Below are positions 42,862 to 51,718 of a DNA stretch of 64,000 nt, one piece after another. The notes under the pieces are model-generated. The model had not been told where the DNA came from. It did not search any database and saw nothing but the letters and a program-made list of their open reading frames with translations. The position numbers and the translations under genes are program-made. Position 1 is the first letter of the stretch. Each line of letters opens with the position of its first letter. The DNA is taken from positions 24,101-88,100 of the forward strand of contig CAJQRC010000013.1 in assembly GCA_905480645.1 (NCBI GenBank), written 5' to 3'. Source of the DNA: an uncultured Tateyamaria sp. (GTDB taxonomy: Bacteria > Pseudomonadota > Alphaproteobacteria > Rhodobacterales > Rhodobacteraceae).

Positions 42862-43887
42862 ATGTATTTGGAAGATATTTTAAGCATCTTATTTCAGCCC
42901 ACTATCTTTTTGTTTATTCTGGTTGTGGTAATCCTACGGCTGTCGATTAAATTTGTTCCCCAAAATAGAACCTACCTAATTGAAAGGTTTGGTAAATTTA
43001 ATTCAGTACAGCATGCCGGGCTTAATTTTATTGTTCCTTTTATCGATCGAGTTGCTGCTAACCGTTCGCTGAAGGAACAGGCGGTCGACGTCGACAGCCA
43101 AAGTGCAATAACTAAGGATAACATTTCTCTGAGTGTAGATGGGGTCCTCTATTTTCGAGTGCTCGACCCATACAAAGCGACCTATGGCGTTGATGATTAT
43201 GTTTTTGCTGTGACCCAACTAGCGCAAACGACGATGCGCTCAGAATTGGGTAAGATGGAACTGGATAAAACCTTCGAAGAGCGTGATTTGCTCAATACCA
43301 GCATCGTTGCAGCCATCAATCAGGCCTCTGAGGCATGGGGGGTTCAAGTTTTGCGATATGAAATAAAAGACATCGTTCCGCCACAATCAGTAATGCAGGC
43401 TATGGAGGCTCAGATGAAAGCAGAGCGTGTGAAGCGGGCACAGATTCTGGAATCAGAGGGGGATCGTCAAGCTGCAATTAATCGTGCAGAGGGCGAAAAG
43501 GCATCAGTGGTGCTGGCTGCTGAAGCTGAAAAAGACGAGCAGGTTTTGCGTGCCGAGGGAGAGGCAAAAGCCCTTGTTGCTGTGGCTGATGCTCAGGCTA
43601 AAGCCTTAGTGATGGTGGGTAAAGCCGCTGATACCCCTTCTGGACAAAAAGCTGTTCAACTCGAACTGGCAACCAAGGCAATTCATGCGAAAGAAATGAT
43701 AGCGAAACAGTCATCATTAGTTTTGTTACCTGACAATGCTACTGATGCCGCCACAGTCGTCACTCAGGCGATGGCAATCATCCAGAAAATGTCCAATACC
43801 AATGTATCTTCTGATGCAACGCAACCTGCGGAGATTCCAGATCAACCAGCCGACAGTACCAATACTTCTGCACCTTGGGGTAAATAA
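42862..43887 (+). CDS. SPFH/band 7 domain protein (paraslipin/QmcA-like)
   Basis: 341 residues. One N-terminal membrane helix (about 10-28) is followed by the SPFH domain (VPQNRTYLIERFGKFNSVQH, GVLYFRVLDPYKATYGVDDY). A long helical region follows (about 170-270), rich in Ala, Glu and Lys with RAEGEKASVVLAAEAEKDEQ and similar. It forms membrane scaffold oligomers. The tail is Thr/Asp/Gln-rich. The partner NfeD gene follows after 2 bp, the classical pairing. Confidence 0.93.
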   Translation: MYLEDILSILFQPTIFLFILVVVILRLSIKFVPQNRTYLIERFGKFNSVQHAGLNFIVPFIDRVAANRSLKEQAVDVDSQSAITKDNISLSVDGVLYFRVLDPYKATYGVDDYVFAVTQLAQTTMRSELGKMELDKTFEERDLLNTSIVAAINQASEAWGVQVLRYEIKDIVPPQSVMQAMEAQMKAERVKRAQILESEGDRQAAINRAEGEKASVVLAAEAEKDEQVLRAEGEAKALVAVADAQAKALVMVGKAADTPSGQKAVQLELATKAIHAKEMIAKQSSLVLLPDNATDAATVVTQAMAIIQKMSNTNVSSDATQPAEIPDQPADSTNTSAPWGK

Positions 43888-43889
43888 AG

Positions 43890-44363
43890 ATGGATCTTCA
43901 TAATTTGCAAATACCGCTGGAGCATTGGCTTTTCATCATAGGAATTATCCTCTTAGTTATCGAGATTGCCTTTTTTGGCTTTGCTACTTTTGTTTTACTT
44001 TTTGTAGGCATAGCGATGCTTATCGTTGGTGCGTTGATGAAGCTTGGAGTGCTGCCAGTTGGGATCGATATTGCAATTGGTGCGGTCTCCTTATTGTCAA
44101 TTTCTGGGGCAGTACTTTTGTGGAAGCCTATGAAAAAAATCCAATCATCGAAAGAGATGTCCAAGGTGGAAGTCGGTTTTGTTGGACATCGTTTTTCTGT
44201 TCAAACGGACATCGGACCAAACTCGCCGGGTAATTACTCTTATTCTGGCGTCGCTTGGACAGTTGTCAGTAGCACTAAAATTCCTCGCTTCACGGAAGTC
44301 AAAGTTATAAAGGCAGATGTTGGCCAGCTCACCGTACAGCCGGTAGATGAGCTTTTAGACTAA
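43890..44363 (+). CDS. NfeD family membrane protein
   Basis: 157 residues: two or three hydrophobic helices (about 12-75 and 80-95), then a small beta-barrel OB domain near the C-terminus with SYSGVAWTVVSSTKIPRFTE and VKVIKADVGQLTVQPV. This is the short NfeD form without a serine protease domain. It starts 2 bp after the SPFH gene; the two are expected to work together in membrane quality control. Confidence 0.92.
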   Translation: MDLHNLQIPLEHWLFIIGIILLVIEIAFFGFATFVLLFVGIAMLIVGALMKLGVLPVGIDIAIGAVSLLSISGAVLLWKPMKKIQSSKEMSKVEVGFVGHRFSVQTDIGPNSPGNYSYSGVAWTVVSSTKIPRFTEVKVIKADVGQLTVQPVDELLD

Positions 44364-44541
44364 GCTACCCCTGCAGGCCTAACCATTAAACGATATTGCT
44401 GCTCACCCGGTATCCTTCCTGCTCCAACCGCTTATCTGGTCAATACATTTTCTGAGCACTCCACAGCCTGCAATAGATCTCTCAGTGTCCTTTATCCTGC
44501 ACGTGAGGATATTTTTTTGTCGCAGAGCTGGTTGAATAACT

Positions 44542-45036
44542 TCAAAGCAGTATTCCTGCTTTGGGATAGTGTTGGAATACCTCTGCTTTGCCGTCAGAGC
44601 TGATTATATATACATCGTAAGCTTCACGTTCGTCTTCAGGTCCCATCCCAGGTGAGCCATAAGGCATGGCTGGCACAGCTAATCCTAAAGCATCAGGGCG
44701 GTCTGTTATAAGGCGTTTTATATCACTGGTGGGAACGTGACCTTCGATAAAGTATCCATCAATTTTAGCGGTGTGGCAGGATGTCATATCTTTAGGTATG
44801 CCAATCTCATTCTTTAATTCAGCTAAAAGGTTGCTGGAACGATTTTCAGTTGTAACACTGAAGCCTTTGTTTGTTAAAATTTTGATCCATGCAGTACAGC
44901 AACCACATTGTGGATTTTTAACTACGTGAATTACTGGGAAATTATCGTCCGCTAAGGCTGGCACTGGTGCAGCAACTATTGAACTTGATGCAAGTATTAA
45001 CAATTGCCGTCGGCTTAGCGGTATTTTCTTTTTCAT
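44542..45036 (-). CDS. DUF411 family metal-related protein
   Basis: 164 residues. The N-terminus IPLSRRQLLILASSSIVA is a Tat-like signal ending near PALAD. Then comes VVKNPQCGCCTAWIKIL with the family CGCC motif, MTSCHTAKIDGYFIEGHVP and GLAVPAMPYGSPGMG. The family often accompanies copper or other metal resistance genes; none is adjacent here. It is expected in the periplasm and is monocistronic. Confidence 0.88.
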   Translation of the reverse strand: MKKKIPLSRRQLLILASSSIVAAPVPALADDNFPVIHVVKNPQCGCCTAWIKILTNKGFSVTTENRSSNLLAELKNEIGIPKDMTSCHTAKIDGYFIEGHVPTSDIKRLITDRPDALGLAVPAMPYGSPGMGPEDEREAYDVYIISSDGKAEVFQHYPKAGILL

Positions 45037-45128
45037 CTCTTACCCTCTTTCAGCTTTAACATATTACTTAGAGTAGCACTCAAATACCTCCATAGCATTA
45101 GCTGACTAAAGATGATTGGGTTACAGAC

Positions 45129-45845
45129 CTATGGCTTCATTTTATTCGCAAAACTACTTTCATCTAAAGTCATGCGTTCAATGGAAGCCCATAGTTCGGT
45201 TAAGTGCTTCGCCATTTCTTTTGCTGCCATATCTGGATAGCCATTTTTTACCGCTTCAAAAATAACGGAATGTTGATGGAACATCAAAGCTGCGTGCCCG
45301 GGTTGCGGCAAACCGATGAAACGCATTCGGTCAAGTTGACCCTTTACTGCCTGTATAACGCGCCAGGCACGAGGAAATGATACCCCTTGACAAAGCAAAT
45401 GATGAAATTCTTCATCCAACTCCATAAACTCGGTAAAATCTGCATGTTCCAATGATTTTTTTTGGTTAGCCAAGTTTGTTTCTAAAAGGTTCAAAAATTT
45501 TTTTTCGATATTCTCTGCTGCCCGCCGCACAATTGCAGTTTCCAAAATTTCGCGAAGGAATTGAGCTTCTTTAATTTCATCCATTCTTATCGGCGCAACA
45601 ATAGTTCCCCGTTGTGGAAATATATCAACCAGACCTTCTTCTGATAGTCTAATGAAGGCTTCCCGCACTGGTGTGCGGCTCACGCCAAGTTGAAGCGATA
45701 ACTCTTTCTCGCTCAAAGCCATTCCTGGTTTAAGATTTAGCCTTAAGATTTGTTGCCGCAGGTGATAATGCACTTGAACTGCAACTGATGAATTTTTGTC
45801 TAGGGCTATATTTTGGTTTCTTGGTTTGAGGTTAGAAGAAGCCAA
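45129..45845 (-). CDS. GntR family regulator, FadR/FCD subfamily
   Basis: 238 residues from a TTG start at 45845 with GAGGA about 10 bp upstream; no ATG is placed before the DNA-binding domain. The winged helix is KELSLQLGVSRTPVREAFIR (about 47-66) ending in FPQRGTIVAPI. The FCD all-helical ligand domain (about 90-225) has LDEEFHHLLCQG and HQHSVIFEAVKNGYPDMAAK with the histidines that bind metal. It is divergent from the lactonase gene, and the shared palindromes make it the likely regulator of 45129-52756. Confidence 0.92.
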   Translation of the reverse strand: MASSNLKPRNQNIALDKNSSVAVQVHYHLRQQILRLNLKPGMALSEKELSLQLGVSRTPVREAFIRLSEEGLVDIFPQRGTIVAPIRMDEIKEAQFLREILETAIVRRAAENIEKKFLNLLETNLANQKKSLEHADFTEFMELDEEFHHLLCQGVSFPRAWRVIQAVKGQLDRMRFIGLPQPGHAALMFHQHSVIFEAVKNGYPDMAAKEMAKHLTELWASIERMTLDESSFANKMKP

Positions 45846-45881
45846 AAGTAAATCCTCACGGTTTTTTGTTTACTTTAATCA

Positions 45882-45896
45882 CTACCATGGTACCAT
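45882..45896. promoter_or_regulatory. Putative GntR/FCD operator copy 1
   Basis: The string CTACCATGGTACCAT contains two overlapping palindromes, TACCATGGTA (45883-45892) and ATGGTACCAT (45887-45896). It lies about 40 bp upstream of the TTG start of the regulator and 118 bp before the lactonase. The same 11-base core CTACCATGGTA recurs at 51607. Confidence 0.65.
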
Positions 45897-46013
45897 ATTT
45901 TAATTGTAATTCAAACACAAGTTTAGGAAGTATTTTGATTTGGATACAGAAATTACGGCATACATGCTCTAGAATTATTAAGAAATCTCATTTTTTGGAA
46001 AGTATATTTCCCC

Positions 46014-46847
46014 ATGAAAATTGATGCTCACCAACATTTTTGGAATTTTGCAGAAAACGCCTTGGACTTCACCTGGATGACAAATGAACTGGAGGCGTTG
46101 AAACAGAATTTTCTGCCTGCTGATTTAGCTCCTCTTTTATCTGAAACCGGACGCGACGGTTCCATAGCAGTGCAAGCACGAGAAGTTGTATCAGAAACGG
46201 ATTTTCTTTTGAATTTGGCTAAAACGCATCATTCAATCAGAGGGGTTGTTGGCTGGATAGATTTATGTGCGGATGATGTTGAGGTAGTGCTTGAGAGCTA
46301 TTACGGAAATCCAAAACTTAAAGGCTTTCGGATGCTTATCCATGATAGGGCTAATGTGGATTTTGCAGATAGTATACCGCACTTAAATGGTGTTTCACTT
46401 TTGAATAAATATAATTTTACCTATGATTTATTGCTGCGTACGATACATCTGCCATCAGCAATCAGACTTGTCCAGAAACTGCCAAACCAGCCATTTGTGG
46501 TTGACCACATTGCTAAACCGGCGATGGATGGAAGTGATTTGGCGGCATGGAAACTCGGGATAAAAGAACTTTCTACATATCCCAACGTCATGTGTAAACT
46601 TTCAGGCTTGGTCACCGAAGCGGATTGGGAAAACTGGCATGCTTCGGACTTTACTATGTATCTTGATTTTGTTTTGGAAGCCTTTGGTGCAGATCGTTTA
46701 ATGGTGGGATCTGATTGGCCTGTTTGTACTGTTGCAGCAGATTATATTGCCACTATGAATATTACTGACGAATGGGCCTCAAAACTGTCAAGTGATGAAC
46801 AATCTTTGATTCTGGGTGAAACGTGCGCGAAGTTTTATTCGGTTTGA
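46014..46847 (+). CDS. Amidohydrolase family sugar lactonase (L-fucono/rhamnono-lactonase-like)
   Basis: 277 residues, amidohydrolase_2 fold. MKIDAHQHFW holds the first metal histidines. ADLAPLLSETGRDGSIAVQA, GWIDLCADDV, FVVDHIAKP and MVGSDWPVC (terminal Asp) match the fucono/rhamnono-lactone hydrolase group. It would open the lactone formed when the sugar dehydrogenase oxidises the aldose. It stands alone on the plus strand, divergent from its regulator. Confidence 0.9.
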   Translation: MKIDAHQHFWNFAENALDFTWMTNELEALKQNFLPADLAPLLSETGRDGSIAVQAREVVSETDFLLNLAKTHHSIRGVVGWIDLCADDVEVVLESYYGNPKLKGFRMLIHDRANVDFADSIPHLNGVSLLNKYNFTYDLLLRTIHLPSAIRLVQKLPNQPFVVDHIAKPAMDGSDLAAWKLGIKELSTYPNVMCKLSGLVTEADWENWHASDFTMYLDFVLEAFGADRLMVGSDWPVCTVAADYIATMNITDEWASKLSSDEQSLILGETCAKFYSV

Positions 46848-47004
46848 AATGACGCCCACCTTCAGAACCTAAGACTTCTTTTTTGGAAAACGTTAATTCC
46901 AACTCCTACCAAGCGGGCTATTCTGCAGCCTTGTATTAATTTTAGGTAATTCTGGAAACCATATTGGACCAGCATACCGAACGCAGAACACGGCTTATTC
47001 CCCA

Positions 47005-48513
47005 CTAAGTATGAATATACTCCATGATTTTGCTGCTGACAGAGTCGTAATCATGATTATTTTCCACAATTCCATTCATCTGGAAATTATTCATAACTAT
47101 AATTTTATCAGCGAGACTTATCATTTCTGGCATGTCGCTGGATATCAAGATGATTGAAGTGCCATCGTCTGCCAGTTTTATGATTAACTCATGAAGGTAT
47201 GCTTTAGTTTTGATATCAATTCCTACCGTTGGCTCATCAATAATCAAAATATCAGTTCCAGCAGCCAACCACTTCGCCACACTGATTTTTTGTTGATTAC
47301 CTCCGGATAAATTTGAAATTAACTGATAGTTTGACGGGGTTTTTACTTCGAGTTGACTGATATACGGATCAACTTTTTTAGAAATCATTCCGTCGCTTAC
47401 AAATCCAATAGCTTTTTTAATTTGTGACCAGACAGTAATACTTGTGTTGTCCAAAACATTATGGATCAGTATTAAACCTTCTTTCTTCCGGTCCTCACTT
47501 ATGTAACCGATTTTGAACTTTTCCAAGGCAGACTTAGGCGAGTTAATTGTTACCTTTTTACCGTTAATTATAACTTCCCCATCGGTGATCTTGTCTTGCC
47601 CTATAAGACATTTCATCAATTCTGTTCTGCCTGCTCCAACTAAACCGTAAAGGCCTATTATTTCTGATCGGTTCAGCTCTAAATTTATATTTTTGTGGCC
47701 TAATTCGGTTTTTACATTCTTCAGGGCTAGTATCGTGTCTTTGGTATTTTGGTTTTTTCGAGTCGATTTTACGATCTGTTCGTCACGTCCAATCATTAAT
47801 CTGACAAGTTTTTGCCTATCAAGATTTTTTATATCTTCTGAAGTACACGCGTTTTGTCCATCACGTAGAACAGTGACATCGTCACAAATATTAAATACTT
47901 CTTCTAGCTTATGGCTTACAAAAACAATGCTTACGCCTTCTTCGCGAACAATCTTCTTGAGCAAGGAGAATAAAATTTTGGATTCTTGAGGAGAAAGCGA
48001 AGAGGTTGGTTCATCCAATAAAAGAATTTTCGCCTTGAGAGATAACGCTTTCGCTATCTCACAAAGCTGCATTTTTGCAACGGTGAGGTCTGACACCAAT
48101 GTATTTGGATCGATATCAAGATCCAAAATTTTAAGCCATTTTTTTGACTGAATAGCTATTTCATTATAATCAATAAGACCAAGCGCTGTTTTTGGCATAT
48201 TATTTAACATCAGGTTCTCACCGACCGAAAAACGTCTAATTAAGTTTCTCTCCTGGTGAACAACAGATATGCCAAATTTTGTTGCATCATTTGGATTGTT
48301 TAGTGTCTCTTCTTTTCCGTTTATAATTAATTTTCCGCTATCCTGCTTATGAACGCCTGTAATTATTTTGATTAGGGTAGACTTACCGGCACCATTTTCT
48401 CCTAGGAGAGCATGAATTGATGCTTTCCTTAGTTGGAAAGTAGCCTGATCCAGTGCCTTTACTCCGGGAAAAGATTTATTAGCCGAGCTTATTTCAAGAC
48501 AAAACTCATTCAC
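47005..48513 (-). CDS. Sugar ABC transporter ATPase, ribose type (RbsA/MglA)
   Basis: 502 residues with two fused nucleotide-binding domains. The first has GENGAGKSTLIKIITGV and LLLDEPTSSLSPQES. The second has the degenerate GLVGAGRTELMKCL loop, a normal LSGGNQQKISVAKWLA signature and ILIIDEPTVGIDIKTK. This is the CUT2 arrangement, in which only one site hydrolyses ATP well. It overlaps the preceding permease by 8 bp and is last in the importer operon. Confidence 0.94.
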   Translation of the reverse strand: MNEFCLEISSANKSFPGVKALDQATFQLRKASIHALLGENGAGKSTLIKIITGVHKQDSGKLIINGKEETLNNPNDATKFGISVVHQERNLIRRFSVGENLMLNNMPKTALGLIDYNEIAIQSKKWLKILDLDIDPNTLVSDLTVAKMQLCEIAKALSLKAKILLLDEPTSSLSPQESKILFSLLKKIVREEGVSIVFVSHKLEEVFNICDDVTVLRDGQNACTSEDIKNLDRQKLVRLMIGRDEQIVKSTRKNQNTKDTILALKNVKTELGHKNINLELNRSEIIGLYGLVGAGRTELMKCLIGQDKITDGEVIINGKKVTINSPKSALEKFKIGYISEDRKKEGLILIHNVLDNTSITVWSQIKKAIGFVSDGMISKKVDPYISQLEVKTPSNYQLISNLSGGNQQKISVAKWLAAGTDILIIDEPTVGIDIKTKAYLHELIIKLADDGTSIILISSDMPEMISLADKIIVMNNFQMNGIVENNHDYDSVSSKIMEYIHT

Positions 48514-49489
48514 TGCTGAAAATCTTTCTTCGAGCTTCCTGCTTATATTCTCGATAGCGGTTCACAAAAACGGCTAACAAAATCATAACCCCGAGAAATA
48601 TCTGAACAAAGAACGGGTCAATTTTGAAGATGACCAATGCCTGCGATATTATCGCGACGATCAAAACGCCAAGGGAAGTTGCAATAACATCGACTTTACC
48701 ACCTGCCAAAATTGCTCCTCCAATTACTGGAGCGGCGAAAGATGGCAGCAGCCATGAGTCACCAATATTTGGCGTTCCAAGTTGTAACCTGCAAACGACT
48801 AACATACCCGCTATGGCCGCTAAGAACCCCGAAATAACATGCGCTGTAATGACAACTTTTGATGAAGATATTCCTATTAATTCAGCTGATTGAACGCTGT
48901 TGCCATAGGCAAGCATATGACGGCCAGTCTCCGTTCTGTTCATAAAGATCCACATTAAAAATGTTATAATTATTGGGATAATGATTAAGAAGGGGATAGG
49001 GGTATTACCTATTTTAGCGTTTCCAAAGTTTTTGACAGTTTCTGGAATATTGTAAAAGGGTTCGGCCTCGGTGATTCCCAAGTTTATGCCCTTGAATATA
49101 TACAGTGTTGCTAAAGTGATTATGAAAGCTGAAATGCCTGATCTAACCGTTATGTATCCATTTAAAAATCCGCACAGCATACCAATTATCAGGCCAATTA
49201 AAACAGCTACTGGAACAGAAACTTGTTGCACTTCCATCAAGCCGCTGAATGAAATTGCCACTAATCCTCCAATGGCACCGACTGACAGGTTCATTTGGCC
49301 AATCGCAATAATTATCATTTGGGCTAAAGCAATTATGAGCATGTAACTTATGCTCACCATTAAAACATATAAATTGAACGGCGATAGAAATGCCGGCTTG
49401 AGTACTGCGATGGCAAGTCCACTTACAATCACAACGATCAGCAAACCAAACCAATCTTTTTTGAATAATGCAGCCATACTTACACTCAC
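48506..49489 (-). CDS. Sugar ABC transporter permease, ribose type
   Basis: 327 residues, about eight to ten hydrophobic segments. IALAQMIIIAIGQMNLSVGA and the GTSLGVLIVAIISQAL type C-terminus fit RbsC-like CUT2 permeases. AYGNSVQSAELIGISSSKVV is the conserved ATPase-facing loop. The ATGA overlap with the upstream permease shows translational coupling; the two probably form a heterodimer. Confidence 0.92.
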   Translation of the reverse strand: MSVSMAALFKKDWFGLLIVVIVSGLAIAVLKPAFLSPFNLYVLMVSISYMLIIALAQMIIIAIGQMNLSVGAIGGLVAISFSGLMEVQQVSVPVAVLIGLIIGMLCGFLNGYITVRSGISAFIITLATLYIFKGINLGITEAEPFYNIPETVKNFGNAKIGNTPIPFLIIIPIIITFLMWIFMNRTETGRHMLAYGNSVQSAELIGISSSKVVITAHVISGFLAAIAGMLVVCRLQLGTPNIGDSWLLPSFAAPVIGGAILAGGKVDVIATSLGVLIVAIISQALVIFKIDPFFVQIFLGVMILLAVFVNRYREYKQEARRKIFSSE

Positions 49490-50472
49490 GATACAATCAC
49501 ACTTTTGAGCGTAAAATACTCTCTGGTTCTATCAAGCAATACGGCCAGTAAAAGAATTATACCAAGGAAAAATCGAATCCAAAATTCACCAACGTCCAAA
49601 AGGTAAAGACCATTTGTTAGAAGCGTAACCAAAACAGCACCAAGCATGGTTCCAAAAACTGATAATTTACCACCTGATAAAAGAGTGCCTCCGATAACAG
49701 GTGCAAGGAATGCTGGCAGTAACCAATCCATACCCAGTTGTCCCGCCATAGAAGGTATTGCAGCGCCAATACGCGTTGTAAGCAAAATTGCAGCTAAAGC
49801 ACCCAAAAATCCTGATAGCATATGACAATAAATGAACATTCTATTCACTGATATTCCAGAAAGCTCAGCCGCTTCGGGGTTTGCTCCGGCAGCGATTAAT
49901 TTCCGGCCAATATCGGTGAACCGAAACAAATAAAACAGGGCAAAACAGGTTGCGACGCTCACTAAAAGCAGTGGTGATACATATTTGTTAAACAGTTTGG
50001 CTGAACCAAAATCGGTAAATAATTCGGGAAGTCTTCGAAATGCTTCAGCTTCTGTCAGCATGGTCATAAATCCGAAGTAAATACTCATCGTGGCCAAAGT
50101 GACAACAAAACTATGAACACCAGTCTTCACGGTTATAATACCGTTTATCCATCCTAGAAACGAGCCCATACCGAGCATAAGAAGTATCGAGGGTATGATG
50201 GGTATCCCGAGAACTTCCATGCACCAACCGCCAAACATTGCGGCACATACTCCGATTGCCCCAAGCGCAAGGTTTAAACCTCCTGTTAGGATCACCACCA
50301 TCATTGCAAGACCGATCATTATATCGATTGCGATTACGCGTGATAAGGCAAAGATATTGAATCTTGATGTAAAGCCGTCTGTGCTGGTTGAAAATATTAG
50401 GGTAAAAATCAATACGAGGCACAATAACCCAAACTGATTTGTATATATAAAATTAGGGATTTTTTTATTCAT
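49486..50472 (-). CDS. Sugar ABC transporter permease, ribose type
   Basis: 328 residues. VVILTGGLNLALGAIGVCAA and AAGANPEAAELSGISVNRMF are CUT2 hallmarks, with the closing LLLAVLLDRTREYF. It is the first permease after the binding-protein gene, 68 bp downstream, across a strong hairpin. Confidence 0.92.
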   Translation of the reverse strand: MNKKIPNFIYTNQFGLLCLVLIFTLIFSTSTDGFTSRFNIFALSRVIAIDIMIGLAMMVVILTGGLNLALGAIGVCAAMFGGWCMEVLGIPIIPSILLMLGMGSFLGWINGIITVKTGVHSFVVTLATMSIYFGFMTMLTEAEAFRRLPELFTDFGSAKLFNKYVSPLLLVSVATCFALFYLFRFTDIGRKLIAAGANPEAAELSGISVNRMFIYCHMLSGFLGALAAILLTTRIGAAIPSMAGQLGMDWLLPAFLAPVIGGTLLSGGKLSVFGTMLGAVLVTLLTNGLYLLDVGEFWIRFFLGIILLLAVLLDRTREYFTLKSVIVS

Positions 50473-50508
50473 TTATTGGGTCACAGCATTTCGGTTAAGC
50501 AGTAATCG

Positions 50509-50534
50509 GAAGGGGAGAGTAACCTCTCCCCTTC
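50509..50534 (-). terminator. Intercistronic hairpin after sugar-binding protein gene
   Basis: Perfect 11-bp arms GAAGGGGAGAG (50509-50519) and CTCTCCCCTTC (50524-50534) around a 4-base loop, 6 bp after the binding-protein stop. No T-run follows on the minus strand, so an mRNA-stabilising attenuator role is likelier than full termination. Confidence 0.75.
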
Positions 50535-50540
50535 AGGTGT

Positions 50541-51560
50541 TTAACAATCCAGAAAATCATCTTCGAATGTTTTAAGAATTTCCAAAGAAATTCCTCTCAT
50601 AGCGTCAACATAAGTGTCAACATCGGAGGAATCCACAAAAACAGTTCCAGAATCGATGAACTGGTCAGTTTGCGCGGTCGCCTTCCATGGTGCGTCTGCT
50701 TTAAATGTACAACCGCCTCTTATTTTATCCATAGCATACGAACCGATATACCCTTGTCCGTAGGGATTTTGCAGCATTGTGCCATGAACAAAACCATCTT
50801 TGATCGCTGTTAAAACCACTTCATCATGGTCAATACCAACCATCTTGATGCGCTTATCGCCCATATTCGTTAGAGCTTGTGCTGCTACAACCGCTGGAAC
50901 CCAAGCTGTCGTAACAATCCCGTCAACTTCACCCCCTTGCGCAGCCATAAATGCGTTTATCTTTTCATCAGCTGGCTCGTATGCGTCAATATCAGCGATC
51001 ACTTGGATTATCTCAACGCCGCCGCCAGCCTCTGCAACGGCTTTTTCCACTGCCTTAATTCTTAGAGTTGTGTTTGGATCAACCAAAAAACCCGTGAAAT
51101 GCGCGATTTTGCCTTTTCCACCCATGGCATCAATTAACTGCTTTGTACCCAAATAAGCGGAGTGACCCGTATCTGTGCCAAAGCACATTTTGGCTTTGGT
51201 GGGTTGCTCTACGCAGCCTGCAAGCGCCGCAGTTGGAATGCCTGCGTCATCTAACTCACCTAAGATTTTATTAGTTCCAACGGCATCGCCCGGAAATACG
51301 AGAACTGCATTATAGCCTTTGCCAACCAGACTTTCTATCAGCTCATTCTGCTGGCTTAAATCCCATTCTGCGGGAACTTTATAATCGGCCTTTCCAAGTC
51401 CAAAATCCTTAACCGCGTCTTGTCCAGCGCGTTCCCAAGCCGCAAAGTAAGGGTGAGGGCCACCTGGAACCAAGGCCACTTTTGTATCGCTGCTATCAGC
51501 GAATGCGCTGCCAGAAACTAAAACGGCCGCTGACGTGACAATTGAAAACAATAACTTCAT
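50541..51560 (-). CDS. Periplasmic sugar-binding protein (ribose type)
   Basis: About 339 residues from the ATG at 51560 behind GGAGGAAG. The signal peptide is MKLLFSIVTSAAVLVSGSAF with cleavage near AFA-DS. The mature protein has VALVPGGPHPYFAAWERAGQ, YNAVLVFPGDAVGTNKIL and VDGIVTTAWVPAVVAAQAL, the Peripla_BP_4 pattern. First gene of the importer operon. The ligand is inferred to be L-fucose or a related aldose from the flanking catabolic genes. Confidence 0.9.
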   Translation of the reverse strand: MKLLFSIVTSAAVLVSGSAFADSSDTKVALVPGGPHPYFAAWERAGQDAVKDFGLGKADYKVPAEWDLSQQNELIESLVGKGYNAVLVFPGDAVGTNKILGELDDAGIPTAALAGCVEQPTKAKMCFGTDTGHSAYLGTKQLIDAMGGKGKIAHFTGFLVDPNTTLRIKAVEKAVAEAGGGVEIIQVIADIDAYEPADEKINAFMAAQGGEVDGIVTTAWVPAVVAAQALTNMGDKRIKMVGIDHDEVVLTAIKDGFVHGTMLQNPYGQGYIGSYAMDKIRGGCTFKADAPWKATAQTDQFIDSGTVFVDSSDVDTYVDAMRGISLEILKTFEDDFLDC

Positions 51561-51606
51561 ATCTTCCTCCACAATAACAAATAACTTTTATTTTGATATG
51601 ATGCAT

Positions 51607-51618
51607 CTACCATGGTAG
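51607..51618. promoter_or_regulatory. Putative GntR/FCD operator copy 2
   Basis: CTACCATGGTAG is a perfect 12-bp palindrome sharing CTACCATGGTA with the site before the regulator. It lies 47 bp before the binding-protein start and 101 bp before the divergent dehydrogenase start, placed to control both. Confidence 0.68.
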
Positions 51619-51718
51619 TGTGTCAATTACTTTTGGTCACACAGCTTACTATAGCCTGTAGCGCCAATAACTTTTGATTTTCGCAATAGTTAAAATGACA
51701 ACGTGATTAGGTTTTGGA

